Position numbers and translations under genes: made by a program. The notes under the pieces are model-generated. The model was not told the origin of the DNA. It did no database searches and worked only from the letters and a program-made list of their open reading frames with translations. Shown piece after piece: positions 51,308-59,353 of a stretch of 64,000 nt of DNA (position 1 is the first letter of the stretch; every line of letters starts with the position of its first letter). Source of the stretch: Burkholderia sp. H160 (lineage in GTDB: Bacteria; Pseudomonadota; Gammaproteobacteria; Burkholderiales; Burkholderiaceae); the NCBI GenBank assembly GCA_000173575.1, contig ABYL01000005.1, positions 62,001 to 126,000 of the forward strand. The letters are read 5' to 3'.

Positions 51308-52474
51308 ATGACTTCGGCAGTGCAAGCAGCAACTGAGCGCAACGCGATCGTTCAGCAGGCGCTCGACCGTGCCACGCGGGAAGGCGGTGAGGTCGGCGTG
51401 CAGGTGGCGGCTTATCTGAACGGCAAACTCGTGATCGACGCATGGAGCGGCGTGGCCGATCCGTCCACCGGCCGACTCGTCGACGGCGATACGCTCTTCA
51501 ACGTCTATTCGGTGACGAAGGCCGTTGCGGCAACCGCGTTGCACATCCTGGCCGACCGCGGGGTCATCGAATACGACGCGCCGGTGACGCGCTACTGGCC
51601 GGAGTACGGCGCCCATGGCAAGGATAGAACGACGGTGCGCGATGTGCTGACTCATCGCGCGTGCGTACCGCAAATGCCTGAAGACGTCACGCCGGAACTG
51701 ATGTGCGACTGGCAGTGGATGACCCGCGCCATCGCAAATCTGGAGCCGCTTGCCGAGCCGGGGACGAAGACGCTTTACCTCTCGATGACGTTCGGCTGGA
51801 TCGTTGGCGAGCTGGTACGGCGCGCCGATCCGAAGAAGCGTTCGCTGGGCCGTTTTGTCCGGGAGGAGATTGCGTTGCCGCTCGGCATCAACGATCTATG
51901 GATTGGCATACCTGACGAAGTCGAACCGCGCATCGCACGTCTCACCGATGCGATGGTGCCGGTTCCCGCGGAGTACCTTCCGCCGCTATTCCTGCGCTCG
52001 ATGCCGCAACAGGTCGCATTGACGCCGCAAGTGTTCGAGCGCCCGGACGTGCGGCGCGCGGAAGTGGCAGGCGTCGGCGGGATCTTCAATGCGCGCAGTG
52101 AGGCGCGCTTCTGGGCGATGCTTGCATGCGGCGGCGAGCTGGACGGCGTGAGGATACTGTCGAAAGAGCTTGTTGCCACACTGAACACGCCACGTGCCAA
52201 TAGCGAAGAGCCCGACCCGGTGATGTTCGGCTTTCCGATCCCGATCACGATCGGTGGCTTCTGGTTCGGCGGCAACTATCCGCCGGTGACGGCGGCGCGT
52301 TCGCCGCGCGCCTTGTGCCATCCGGGGCAGGGCAATTCGATTGGCTGGGCGGATCCAGATAGCGGGCTCGCTGTCGCGATCTGCCATAACAAGCTGTTCA
52401 ACCCGACCACGCCGGAAGAAGACCCACTGCTTCCGATCGCTGCGGCGATTCGCGACGCACTGGATCTGGAGTGA
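51308..52474 (+). CDS. Serine hydrolase, beta-lactamase/EstB family
   Basis: A 388-residue penicillin-binding-protein-like serine hydrolase. The catalytic SxxK is S68-V-T-K71 in YSVTKA, with Y157 in YLSMTFGW as probable general base and a C-terminal HPGQGNSIGWADP glycine segment. No signal peptide is present, so it is cytoplasmic and more likely an esterase or lactonase than a cell-wall enzyme. It could open a lactone or hydrolyse an ester produced by the P450/GMC/OCH-like module. Confidence 0.88.
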   Translation: MTSAVQAATERNAIVQQALDRATREGGEVGVQVAAYLNGKLVIDAWSGVADPSTGRLVDGDTLFNVYSVTKAVAATALHILADRGVIEYDAPVTRYWPEYGAHGKDRTTVRDVLTHRACVPQMPEDVTPELMCDWQWMTRAIANLEPLAEPGTKTLYLSMTFGWIVGELVRRADPKKRSLGRFVREEIALPLGINDLWIGIPDEVEPRIARLTDAMVPVPAEYLPPLFLRSMPQQVALTPQVFERPDVRRAEVAGVGGIFNARSEARFWAMLACGGELDGVRILSKELVATLNTPRANSEEPDPVMFGFPIPITIGGFWFGGNYPPVTAARSPRALCHPGQGNSIGWADPDSGLAVAICHNKLFNPTTPEEDPLLPIAAAIRDALDLE

Positions 52475-53340
52475 TTGGCGCAATGGTCATGGATATCGCT
52501 TATCTGCAGCAATGGACGGGGCGCACGGAGGAAGTTCAGGATCAGGTCACCCTCACGCCGATGACGGCGCTCGGCGCCATGCTCGACCGCGACGACCCGC
52601 CTTCAGCACGTGGTGATGACTTGCCGCCGTTGTGGCACTGGCTTTATTTTCTGCCGGTTCCTCGCCAGTCGATGGTCGGAACGGACGGTCATCCGAAGCG
52701 CGGCGGCTTCCTGCCGCCGGTCGATCTACCTCGCCGCATGTGGGCGGGCAGTCAACTCGAGTTTCTACGGCCGCTGAAAGCGGGCAGCACGATCACGCGT
52801 CTTTCAAGCATCGAGAGCGTTGCGCACAAGCAGGGGCGTACTGGCGACCTCGTGTTTGTCAAAGTCAAGCATGAGATCGGCGACGCTAATGGCCGTGCGA
52901 TCGTCGAACGCCAGGATATCGTGTATCGCGATCATCCGGCTGCAAGCGAGAAGCCGGCAGCCTCACAGGCCGCGCCGGCAGGCGCTCAATGGGCACGCGA
53001 GATCAATCCCGATCCCGTGCTGCTATTTCGCTATTCGGCGCTTACCTTGAATGGTCATCGCATTCACTACGACCGGCCTTACGCGACTGGCGAAGAGGGA
53101 TACGAGGGACTCGTCGTGCACGGCCCGCTGCTCGCCACGCTACTTATGGACTCGCTGAGATCGGAACTGCCGGGCGCGCGCGTCGAAGCGTTTTCGTTCC
53201 GCGCGATCAAACCGGTGGTGGACACGTCGCCTTTCTATGTTTGCGGCAAGCGAGACGAATCGGACCCAAGCAAGGTGAGCTTGTGGATCGCCGGCAGCGA
53301 CGGGTCGTTGCGCATGGAAGCCACAGCTGTTCTGAAATGA
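52471..53340 (+). CDS. MaoC-like / mesaconyl-CoA hydratase-type dehydratase
   Basis: A 289-residue hotdog-fold protein resembling FAS1-type and mesaconyl-C4-CoA hydratase (HTD2-like) dehydratases: an N-terminal half with FLPPVDLPRRMWAGSQLEF, a C-terminal half with LLFRYSALTLNGHRIHYD, and VVHGPLLATLLMD. The HxxxD-like RIHYD segment carries the putative catalytic residues. GTG 52471 overlaps the upstream stop; ATG 52483 or 52489 are alternatives. It would hydrate a dicarboxylic or branched enoyl-CoA for the CitE-like lyase that follows, a known pairing. Confidence 0.85.
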   Translation: MIGAMVMDIAYLQQWTGRTEEVQDQVTLTPMTALGAMLDRDDPPSARGDDLPPLWHWLYFLPVPRQSMVGTDGHPKRGGFLPPVDLPRRMWAGSQLEFLRPLKAGSTITRLSSIESVAHKQGRTGDLVFVKVKHEIGDANGRAIVERQDIVYRDHPAASEKPAASQAAPAGAQWAREINPDPVLLFRYSALTLNGHRIHYDRPYATGEEGYEGLVVHGPLLATLLMDSLRSELPGARVEAFSFRAIKPVVDTSPFYVCGKRDESDPSKVSLWIAGSDGSLRMEATAVLK

Positions 53341-53402
53341 TCGTTGTGTCCGGTCCGCCGGCGTGTTCGCCGTAGCCGGACCGGGCGCTGAATTGGAGAC
53401 TT

Positions 53403-54200
53403 ATGCGTTCGTTTCTTTTTGTGCCGGGAAGCAAGCCAGAACGATTCGCCAAGGCGCTCGCGGCAGGCGCCGATGCGGTGATCGTGGACCTCGAGGACGC
53501 CGTTGCTGGCGCGGACAAAGCGTCGGCGCGTGTCCACGTTGCCGATGCGGTACGAACATTTTCGGCATCGCCAGCGTGCGTACTGTTGCGCATCAATGGC
53601 GCTGGAACACAATGGTTCGAGGAGGACCTCTCACTTGCCGCGTTCGATGGAATCGATGGCGTCGTATTGCCCAAGGCGGAGAATCCGGCTGCGTTGACCG
53701 CCGTAGCGGCGGCAACGACGAAGCCAATCTGGCCGATCATCGAATCTGCCGCGGGCGTCTGGAATGCTTTGGACGTGGCGCGCATGCCCGGCGTCGAGCG
53801 GCTCATATTCGGCTCGGTCGACTTCGAGCTCGATCTGGATTGCGACGGCTCATGGGATGCGTTGCTGCATGCACGTTCGCGGATCGTGCTTGCCTCGCGT
53901 GTAGCCGGCATTCAGTCTCCAGTGGATGGCGTTACCGTGTCGATCGACGACGAACGGCAGCTCGCGGAGGACTCGTCAAAGGCGCGATCGTTGGGTTTCG
54001 GCGGCAAGCTGTGCATTCATCCGCGCCAGGTCAAGGCGGTCAACGCTGCTTTTAGCCCGAGCGCAGATGAAATTGCCAAGGCGCGGCGGATTGTCGAAGC
54101 GTATGAGCGGGCAGAAGGCGGCGCAGTGTCCGTCGATGGACGGATGGTGGACTTGCCGGTGTTGCTCAAGGCAAGGCGTATCGTCAGCGCGTCCGGTTGA
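53403..54200 (+). CDS. CitE-like HpcH/HpaI family lyase
   Basis: A 265-residue CitE-type TIM-barrel protein. RSFLFVPGSKPERFAKA and GADAVIVDLEDAV (the D29/E31/D32 region) are the family N-terminus, PKAEN holds a metal-binding glutamate, and FGSVDFELDLDCDG an aspartate. Relatives cleave citramalyl-CoA, malyl-CoA or beta-methylmalyl-CoA. After the mesaconyl-CoA-type hydratase, cleavage of a hydroxylated dicarboxyl-CoA to acetyl- or propionyl-CoA plus an oxoacid is likely. It is the last gene of the operon starting at 47538. Confidence 0.88.
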   Translation: MRSFLFVPGSKPERFAKALAAGADAVIVDLEDAVAGADKASARVHVADAVRTFSASPACVLLRINGAGTQWFEEDLSLAAFDGIDGVVLPKAENPAALTAVAAATTKPIWPIIESAAGVWNALDVARMPGVERLIFGSVDFELDLDCDGSWDALLHARSRIVLASRVAGIQSPVDGVTVSIDDERQLAEDSSKARSLGFGGKLCIHPRQVKAVNAAFSPSADEIAKARRIVEAYERAEGGAVSVDGRMVDLPVLLKARRIVSASG

Positions 54201-54207
54201 AGGGTAA

Positions 54208-54261
54208 GAGGCGCGGCGGAGTGACCGCTGCGCCGCCCGCGCCGCCACCGCACGATGTGGC
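54208..54261. terminator. GC-rich inverted repeats between convergent genes
   Basis: The gap between the CitE-like gene and the convergent SDR contains interlocking GC-rich inverted repeats: GGCGCGGCG against CGCCGC/CGCGCC, and GCCAC (54244-54248) against GTGGC (54257-54261). No clear T-run follows on either strand, so a termination role is tentative. Confidence 0.35.
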
Positions 54262-54282
54262 GCGGGCGTGATCCGATTTCAC

Positions 54283-55188
54283 TTATACCGGGTCCCACGG
54301 CGTGAGCGCCATGGAGGGCACGTTCGGGAAGAAGCTCGCTTCGAAGGCCGGCATGACCTGCTCGGCAATCGCTTCGGGCGTCCAGCCGCCGTCGCGATGC
54401 AGCGAACGGATCATGCGGATCTGGTTGAAGAAGTAGATCTCGTTGGCGCGCACGCCGAAGATCTGACCCGACACCTTTGCGGCCTGGTCGGAGGCGAGGT
54501 AGACCGCGAGCGGCGCGATCTTGCGCGATTCCATGCGCTTGAGCACCTCGACGCGCGCTTTTTGTTCCGGCGTCTCCGAGGGGATCGAGGCCGTCATCGC
54601 GGTCCATGCCCACGGTGCGATGCAGTTCGAGCGCACGTTGAATTTGGCCATGTCGAGGGCAATCGACTTCGACAGACCGACGACACCCATCTTGGCGGCC
54701 GAGTAGTTGGCCTGTCCGACATTGCCGATCAGACCCGACGTGGAGGTCATATGAACGAAGCTACCCCCGTTTTGTGCCTTGAAATGCGGAGCCGCCGCAC
54801 GTGCCACGAAAAACGACCCGTTCAGATGGACGTCGACTACGGCTTTCCATTCGTCGAGGCTCATGTTGAAGAACATCCGGTCACGCACGATGCCGGCGTT
54901 GTTGACCACACAGTCGATGCGGCCGAACGTGTCCAGCGCGGCCTGCACGATCTTCTGCGCGGAATCCCATTCGGCGACGCTGTCTGTCGAGGCAACCGCC
55001 TGGCCGCCGGCCTCCTTGATCTCCGCGACGACGCGCTGTGCCGCGAATTCGCCGGTCTCGGCGTTGCGACCGAGGTCGTTGACGACGACTTTGGCGCCGT
55101 TCGCCGCGAATTGCAGCGCGAAATCGCGTCCGATGCCGGCACCCGCACCCGTTACCACTACCACCTTGTCCTTGACGAAATCGCTCAC
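54283..55188 (-). CDS. SDR, MFE-2-like 3-hydroxyacyl-CoA dehydrogenase
   Basis: A 301-residue SDR resembling the (3R)-hydroxyacyl-CoA dehydrogenase domain of multifunctional enzyme 2/HSD17B4: VVVVTGAGAGIGRDFALQFA at the start, NNAGIVRDRMFF, and YSAAK as active site, followed by the long C-terminal extension around AFEASFFP. It would oxidise the 3-hydroxyacyl-CoA made by a MaoC-type hydratase such as the one at 11719. The start is GTG 55188 with GGAGAC upstream; a start at 55314 would cross the regulatory region. Confidence 0.88.
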   Translation of the reverse strand: MSDFVKDKVVVVTGAGAGIGRDFALQFAANGAKVVVNDLGRNAETGEFAAQRVVAEIKEAGGQAVASTDSVAEWDSAQKIVQAALDTFGRIDCVVNNAGIVRDRMFFNMSLDEWKAVVDVHLNGSFFVARAAAPHFKAQNGGSFVHMTSTSGLIGNVGQANYSAAKMGVVGLSKSIALDMAKFNVRSNCIAPWAWTAMTASIPSETPEQKARVEVLKRMESRKIAPLAVYLASDQAAKVSGQIFGVRANEIYFFNQIRMIRSLHRDGGWTPEAIAEQVMPAFEASFFPNVPSMALTPWDPV

Positions 55189-55213
55189 TCTTGTCTCCGT
55201 TCGATACAGGCGT

Positions 55214-55283
55214 TGATGTAGAAAAGCTTGCCTCGCTATAATAACCAAAACTGAACGACGTTGCACAATATGAACGACTTTGC
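55214..55283. promoter_or_regulatory. Divergent promoter region of SDR and P450 with repeated half-sites
   Basis: On the plus strand, TTGATG (55214-55219), 18 bp and a perfect TATAAT (55238-55243) would serve the P450. TGAACGAC occurs twice (55253-55260 and 55272-55279). On the minus strand these read GTTC, 8 bp with a CATATT -10, then CAACGTCGTTC (55264-55254), the same arrangement as the shared operator although with no recognisable -35. Confidence 0.5.
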
Positions 55284-55345
55284 TTAAACAGCGAGTGTGT
55301 GGCGATTCATCCATTCGAAGGCGACAAAATGAAAGGAGACGCGCA

Positions 55346-56548
55346 ATGAACGATATGAAAGGCTGGACCGTACCAGACCATGTTCCGCGAGAACTCGTGG
55401 TCGATTTCGACTTTTTGAATCCGCCCGGTGCACAAGACGACGTCCATCTGGCGTGGAAGACGCTGCATACGGGGCCCGATATCGTCTGGTCCCCGTACTA
55501 TGGCGGCCACTGGATCGCCACGCGCGGCGAAGACATCGAGGCGATGCAGAAGGACCATACCCGTTTTTCGCATCGCAGCGTCAACATCCCGCCGCTCAAA
55601 GAGACGCAGCTCGTGCCGCTCGAGCTTGACCCGCCCGAACATACCGCGTACCGCAACCTGATCACGCCCGCTTTCCTGCCGCAAGCTATCGCCTCGCTGG
55701 AAAGTGACGTGCGCAGCCTCGCAATCGAGCTGATCGAAAAGATTGCTCCACGAGGCGAATGTGAGTTTGTCTCGGAGTTCTCGAAGATCCTGCCGATCGT
55801 GATTTTCCTGCGACTTGCCGATCTTCCCTTGAGCGATCGCGGACAATTGCTCGAATGGGCGGAATGGGCCGTGCGCGGCAACTTCGAACAGCGCAACGAA
55901 TCCCAGCACCGGCTCATCGGCTATATCTCCACCTGGGTGGAAAAGCGCAAGGCAGAGGCGGGCGGCGATCTCGTCAGCCTGATCGCCAACGCGCAGATCG
56001 ACGGCAAACCGATCAGCCCTGAGCGGATGTTCGGGATGTTCATCGTCGTGCTGTTCGGTGGCCTCGATACCGTCGCATCGATGATGGGTTTCATCGCGCG
56101 TTTCCTGGCGGAGAACCCGGCTCACCGGCGCCAGCTAATCGAAAATCCCGAACTGATGGTTTCGTCTGTGGACGAGATGATTCGTCGCTTTGGCGTGGCG
56201 AACACCGCGCGGCTCATCACGCAGGACATGGAATACAAGGGCGTCCAGTTCAAGAAGGGTGACCAGATTCAATTGCCGAACTCCCTGTTTGGCCTCGACG
56301 ACCGCAAGTTCAGCGATCCGCTCGCCGTCGACCTGACGCGCAAGCCAGTGCTTCACGCCGCGTTCGGTAACGGCCCGCATCGCTGCCCGGGGTCGTTCCT
56401 TGCACGTACGGAAATCAAGGTTTTCCTGCAGGAATGGCTCAAACGCATTCCCGATTTTCGCATTCGCGAGGGCGACAAGCCGCGATGCGGCTCGGGCTCC
56501 GTCAACGGCATGCTCTATCTGCCGCTCGTCTGGGATGTAGCGGTCTGA
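55346..56548 (+). CDS. Cytochrome P450, P450cam (CYP101)-like
   Basis: A 400-residue P450 clearly related to the one at 15066. The I-helix is LFGGLDTVAS with D241/T242, the ExxR motif is E277-R280, and FGNGPHRCPGSF holds C347. Both proteins share NPPGA/HPPGA near the N-terminus, the GGHWIATRG segment and a near-identical FLQEWLKRIPDF C-terminus. A strong AAAGGAG precedes ATG 55346. It is followed by a rubredoxin gene, unusual for a P450, and lies opposite an MFE-2-like SDR. Confidence 0.92.
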   Translation: MNDMKGWTVPDHVPRELVVDFDFLNPPGAQDDVHLAWKTLHTGPDIVWSPYYGGHWIATRGEDIEAMQKDHTRFSHRSVNIPPLKETQLVPLELDPPEHTAYRNLITPAFLPQAIASLESDVRSLAIELIEKIAPRGECEFVSEFSKILPIVIFLRLADLPLSDRGQLLEWAEWAVRGNFEQRNESQHRLIGYISTWVEKRKAEAGGDLVSLIANAQIDGKPISPERMFGMFIVVLFGGLDTVASMMGFIARFLAENPAHRRQLIENPELMVSSVDEMIRRFGVANTARLITQDMEYKGVQFKKGDQIQLPNSLFGLDDRKFSDPLAVDLTRKPVLHAAFGNGPHRCPGSFLARTEIKVFLQEWLKRIPDFRIREGDKPRCGSGSVNGMLYLPLVWDVAV

Positions 56549-56581
56549 AGTATCTCCACCCTCAACGACTCATAGACGATC

Positions 56582-56752
56582 ATGAAAAAGTGGCAATGTA
56601 TTTTTTGCGGGTTTTACTACGACGAAGCAGCGGGACTTCCGGCGGAGGGCATCGCGCCAGGCACTCGTTGGGAAGATATCCCGGATGACTGGGCATGCCC
56701 CGAATGCGGCGCGACCAAGGCCGACTTCGTGATGGTCGAAGTCGAGGCTTGA
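56582..56752 (+). CDS. Rubredoxin
   Basis: A 56-residue rubredoxin with the two iron-binding loops CIFCG (C6, C9) and CPECG (C39, C42), an aromatic YY pair after the first loop and the conserved [11 protein letters not shown] stretch. Rubredoxins usually carry electrons to alkane hydroxylases or oxygen-scavenging enzymes. No alkane hydroxylase is visible here; the gene lies 33 bp after a P450 and could be reduced by the putidaredoxin-reductase-type enzyme at 45281, whose family includes rubredoxin reductases. Confidence 0.92.
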   Translation: MKKWQCIFCGFYYDEAAGLPAEGIAPGTRWEDIPDDWACPECGATKADFVMVEVEA

Positions 56753-56764
56753 GCGTTCGGACAC

Positions 56765-56786
56765 GCGCACGGCGCAAGCCGTGCGC
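56765..56786. terminator. Hairpin between convergent rubredoxin and thiolase genes
   Basis: GCGCACGGC, a GCAA tetraloop and GCCGTGCGC form a perfect 9 bp stem in the 48 bp between the converging genes. TTGA follows on the plus strand, so the T-tail is poor, but the position suits a bidirectional terminator. Confidence 0.55.
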
Positions 56787-56800
56787 TTGATCGCCCCGGG

Positions 56801-57997
56801 TCAGGCGCGCTCGAATACGGCGGCAATACCCTGGCCGCCGCCGATGCACATGGTCTCGAGCGCATAGCGTCCCTTTCGGCGCGTCAGTTCGTGCAAGAGC
56901 GTTGTCATGATCCGCACGCCCGTTGCGCCAATCGGGTGGCCGAGAGAGATGCCCGAGCCGTTCACGTTGAGCCGGTCGATATCGTGCCAGTCCCAGCCTT
57001 TGAGGACTGCCAGTACCTGGCATGCGAACGCTTCGTTCACCTCGACGAGATCCATCTGATCGAGCGTAAGACCGATGCGCGTCATCAGCTTCTGCACTGC
57101 GGGCACGGGGCCGATGCCCATGCGTGACGGCTCGCAGCCCGCCGCAGCCCATCCGGTCAGCCAGGCCATGGGTTCGAGCCCGAGCTCTTCGAGGCGGTCT
57201 TCCGCGACAACGAGGCAAGCGGCGGCGGCATCGTTCTGCTGGCTGGAGTTACCTGCGGTGACCGTTCCGCCCGGGATCAACGCGCGAAGCTTGCCGAGGC
57301 TTTCCATACTGGCGTCCGCGCGGAATCCTTCGTCTTTGGAAAAGAGGAGCAGCTCGCCCTTTTTCTGAGGAACGCTGACCGCAACGACCTCTTCGGCCAT
57401 ATGGCCCGACTCCCAAGCCGCCGCTGCGCGCTGATGGCTGCGCAGCGCGAACTCGTCGGCGGCCTCGCGGCTGATGCCATAGTCAGTGGCGAGATTTTCG
57501 GCGGTCTCGATCATGCCGGAGATATAGCCGAAGCGCGATTCCGGCTGCGAGCGCTCGCGGCCGCGCGCGAGCCGGTCGTGAAACTGGACGGAGCCCGAAC
57601 GTGCGCCCCAGCGCATATCCGTGCTGTAGTACTCGATGTTGCTCATGCTTTCCACGCCGCCAGCCAGCACGACGTCCGCGGCGCCGGTCTGCACCATCAT
57701 CGCGGCGGTGACGAGCGCCTGCAGGCCGCCGCCGCAACGCCGGTCCAACTGCATGCCGGGCACTTCGACGGGCAGACCGGCCTGCAGCGCGATCCAGCGG
57801 CCCACGCAAGGCGTTTCACTGTTCGCATACGATTGTGCGAAGACGACGTCGTCGATGCGAGCGGGGTCGAGCTTTGCACGCCGGATCGTTTCGTTCGCGA
57901 CGAGTGCACCGAGCTCTTCGACACAAACGCCGCGCAGGCTACCACCAAAAGTGCCCACGGGTGTTCGTACGGGGGAGACAATCGCTGCGCGTTTCAT
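56801..57997 (-). CDS. Acetyl-CoA acyltransferase (thiolase)
   Basis: A 398-residue classical biosynthetic/degradative thiolase with all catalytic residues: nucleophile C88 in DRRCGGGLQ, NEAFACQ, H354 in NGSGISLGHPIGATG and C384 in CIGGGQG. It cleaves a 3-oxoacyl-CoA with CoA to release acetyl- or propionyl-CoA. It is the last gene of the leftward operon beginning at 62407 and the only intact thiolase of the window, in contrast with the cysteine-less thiolase-like protein at 1453. Confidence 0.93.
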   Translation of the reverse strand: MKRAAIVSPVRTPVGTFGGSLRGVCVEELGALVANETIRRAKLDPARIDDVVFAQSYANSETPCVGRWIALQAGLPVEVPGMQLDRRCGGGLQALVTAAMMVQTGAADVVLAGGVESMSNIEYYSTDMRWGARSGSVQFHDRLARGRERSQPESRFGYISGMIETAENLATDYGISREAADEFALRSHQRAAAAWESGHMAEEVVAVSVPQKKGELLLFSKDEGFRADASMESLGKLRALIPGGTVTAGNSSQQNDAAAACLVVAEDRLEELGLEPMAWLTGWAAAGCEPSRMGIGPVPAVQKLMTRIGLTLDQMDLVEVNEAFACQVLAVLKGWDWHDIDRLNVNGSGISLGHPIGATGVRIMTTLLHELTRRKGRYALETMCIGGGQGIAAVFERA

Positions 57998-58047
57998 GGG
58001 ACGTTTCCTTGCAAGGTTTCGAGGTTCTGATTCAGGCGCGGTTGCAA

Positions 58048-59340
58048 TCAGGCAATGAGCGTGGGGCTTCCCGAGCGATTGGAGGGCGGGGCGCTCCCCA
58101 TCTGGTCGAGAACGCCACGATGATCCGGATGGGCGATTGCCAGCATGCGTGCGCGGCGTTGCCGTAGCGTCAGTCCGCGCAAATCGGCTACGCCATATTC
58201 AGTCACCACGATGCCGGCGTCGCTCCGTGGTGTGCTGACGGGTCCGCTCAGCGACGCGACAATGCGGCTCGTGCCGGTGCCCGCGGTCGAGGGCAGTGCG
58301 ATGACAGGAACGCCGCCATGGGAGCGCCGCGCGCCGCGCAGGAAGTCCAGTGCTCCACCCACCGCGCCCACATACACGCCGCCGGCGATCTCGGCGTTGA
58401 TCTGGCCACTCAGATCGACTTCAACCGCCGAGTTGATGGCGACGAAGCGGTCGATGCTCGCGAGCACGTTCGCATCGTGCGTGTAGCTTGTCGAACGAAA
58501 CTGGAGGGCCTCGTTACGATGCGCGAACTCGTGTATGCGACGGCCGCCCATCATCACGCCGGCAATGGTCTTGCCCGTGTCGATCGTCTTGCGCGCATTG
58601 TTGATGACGCCGCTTTCCATGAGATCGGCGACTTTGTCCCCAATCGTGCCGGAGTGAATGCCGAGGTTTCGACGATCGGCGAGGCAAGCGAGGATCGCTT
58701 CGGGAATCGAGCCGAGACCGAGTTGAATCGTGGCGCCGTCTTCGATCAAACCGGCCGTGTGTCGGGCGATCGCTAGATCCGTCGCGCTTGCTGCGCTGGG
58801 CGGACTCTCGGGCAGAGCGCGTGACGTGGGAAGAATGAAGTCGATGTCGTCGTCGCAAAGATATCGCTCGCCGTAAGTCCAGGGTGCCTGTTCGTTGACT
58901 TCCGCAACGATGACGCGCGCGTGCTTGAGTGCCGGGATCAGATACTCATGCGCGACGGACAGGCTATAGCGGCCTAGCGAATCAGGTGGTGCCAACTGCA
59001 GCAGCAGGACGTCGATCGAAAGCTGACCCGACTCCATCATCTCTGGGAACTGCGAATAATGGCACGGAAGAATATCTAGCGCGCCGGCCTTGGCCAGTGC
59101 ACGGTTGGAGCCGGTAGCGCAGTAAGAAAAGAAATCGATGCAGTCCGCGTGCTCGGGGCGGCACGTGTCGTAACTGCTGGCACCGAGAAAGACCCGGAAC
59201 GCCCCGATGGCGTGCCGCTGCTCGAGCAACTTTCGCGTGAGCGGTAGGGGTTCTGCGTTTGATTGGCCCCATGCAACGGTATCGCCGGGACGAATGATGG
59301 ACGCAAAGTCGATGGCGTCCGCCTCTAGCAGTGAGGGCAT
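58048..59340 (-). CDS. Acetyl-CoA hydrolase/CoA-transferase family protein
   Basis: A 430-residue protein of the acetyl-CoA hydrolase/4-hydroxybutyrate CoA-transferase family. INSAVEVDLSGQINAE contains the glutamate that forms the acyl-enzyme anhydride, and VVTEYGVADLRG is the C-terminal signature. GLGSIPEAI marks the CoA-binding loop. ATG 59340, 13 bp after the CaiB stop, is used; a TTG at 59373 overlapping that gene is less likely. It would move CoA between an intermediate and acetate or succinate. Confidence 0.88.
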   Translation of the reverse strand: MPSLLEADAIDFASIIRPGDTVAWGQSNAEPLPLTRKLLEQRHAIGAFRVFLGASSYDTCRPEHADCIDFFSYCATGSNRALAKAGALDILPCHYSQFPEMMESGQLSIDVLLLQLAPPDSLGRYSLSVAHEYLIPALKHARVIVAEVNEQAPWTYGERYLCDDDIDFILPTSRALPESPPSAASATDLAIARHTAGLIEDGATIQLGLGSIPEAILACLADRRNLGIHSGTIGDKVADLMESGVINNARKTIDTGKTIAGVMMGGRRIHEFAHRNEALQFRSTSYTHDANVLASIDRFVAINSAVEVDLSGQINAEIAGGVYVGAVGGALDFLRGARRSHGGVPVIALPSTAGTGTSRIVASLSGPVSTPRSDAGIVVTEYGVADLRGLTLRQRRARMLAIAHPDHRGVLDQMGSAPPSNRSGSPTLIA

Positions 59341-59353
59341 GATGTTGTTTGCG

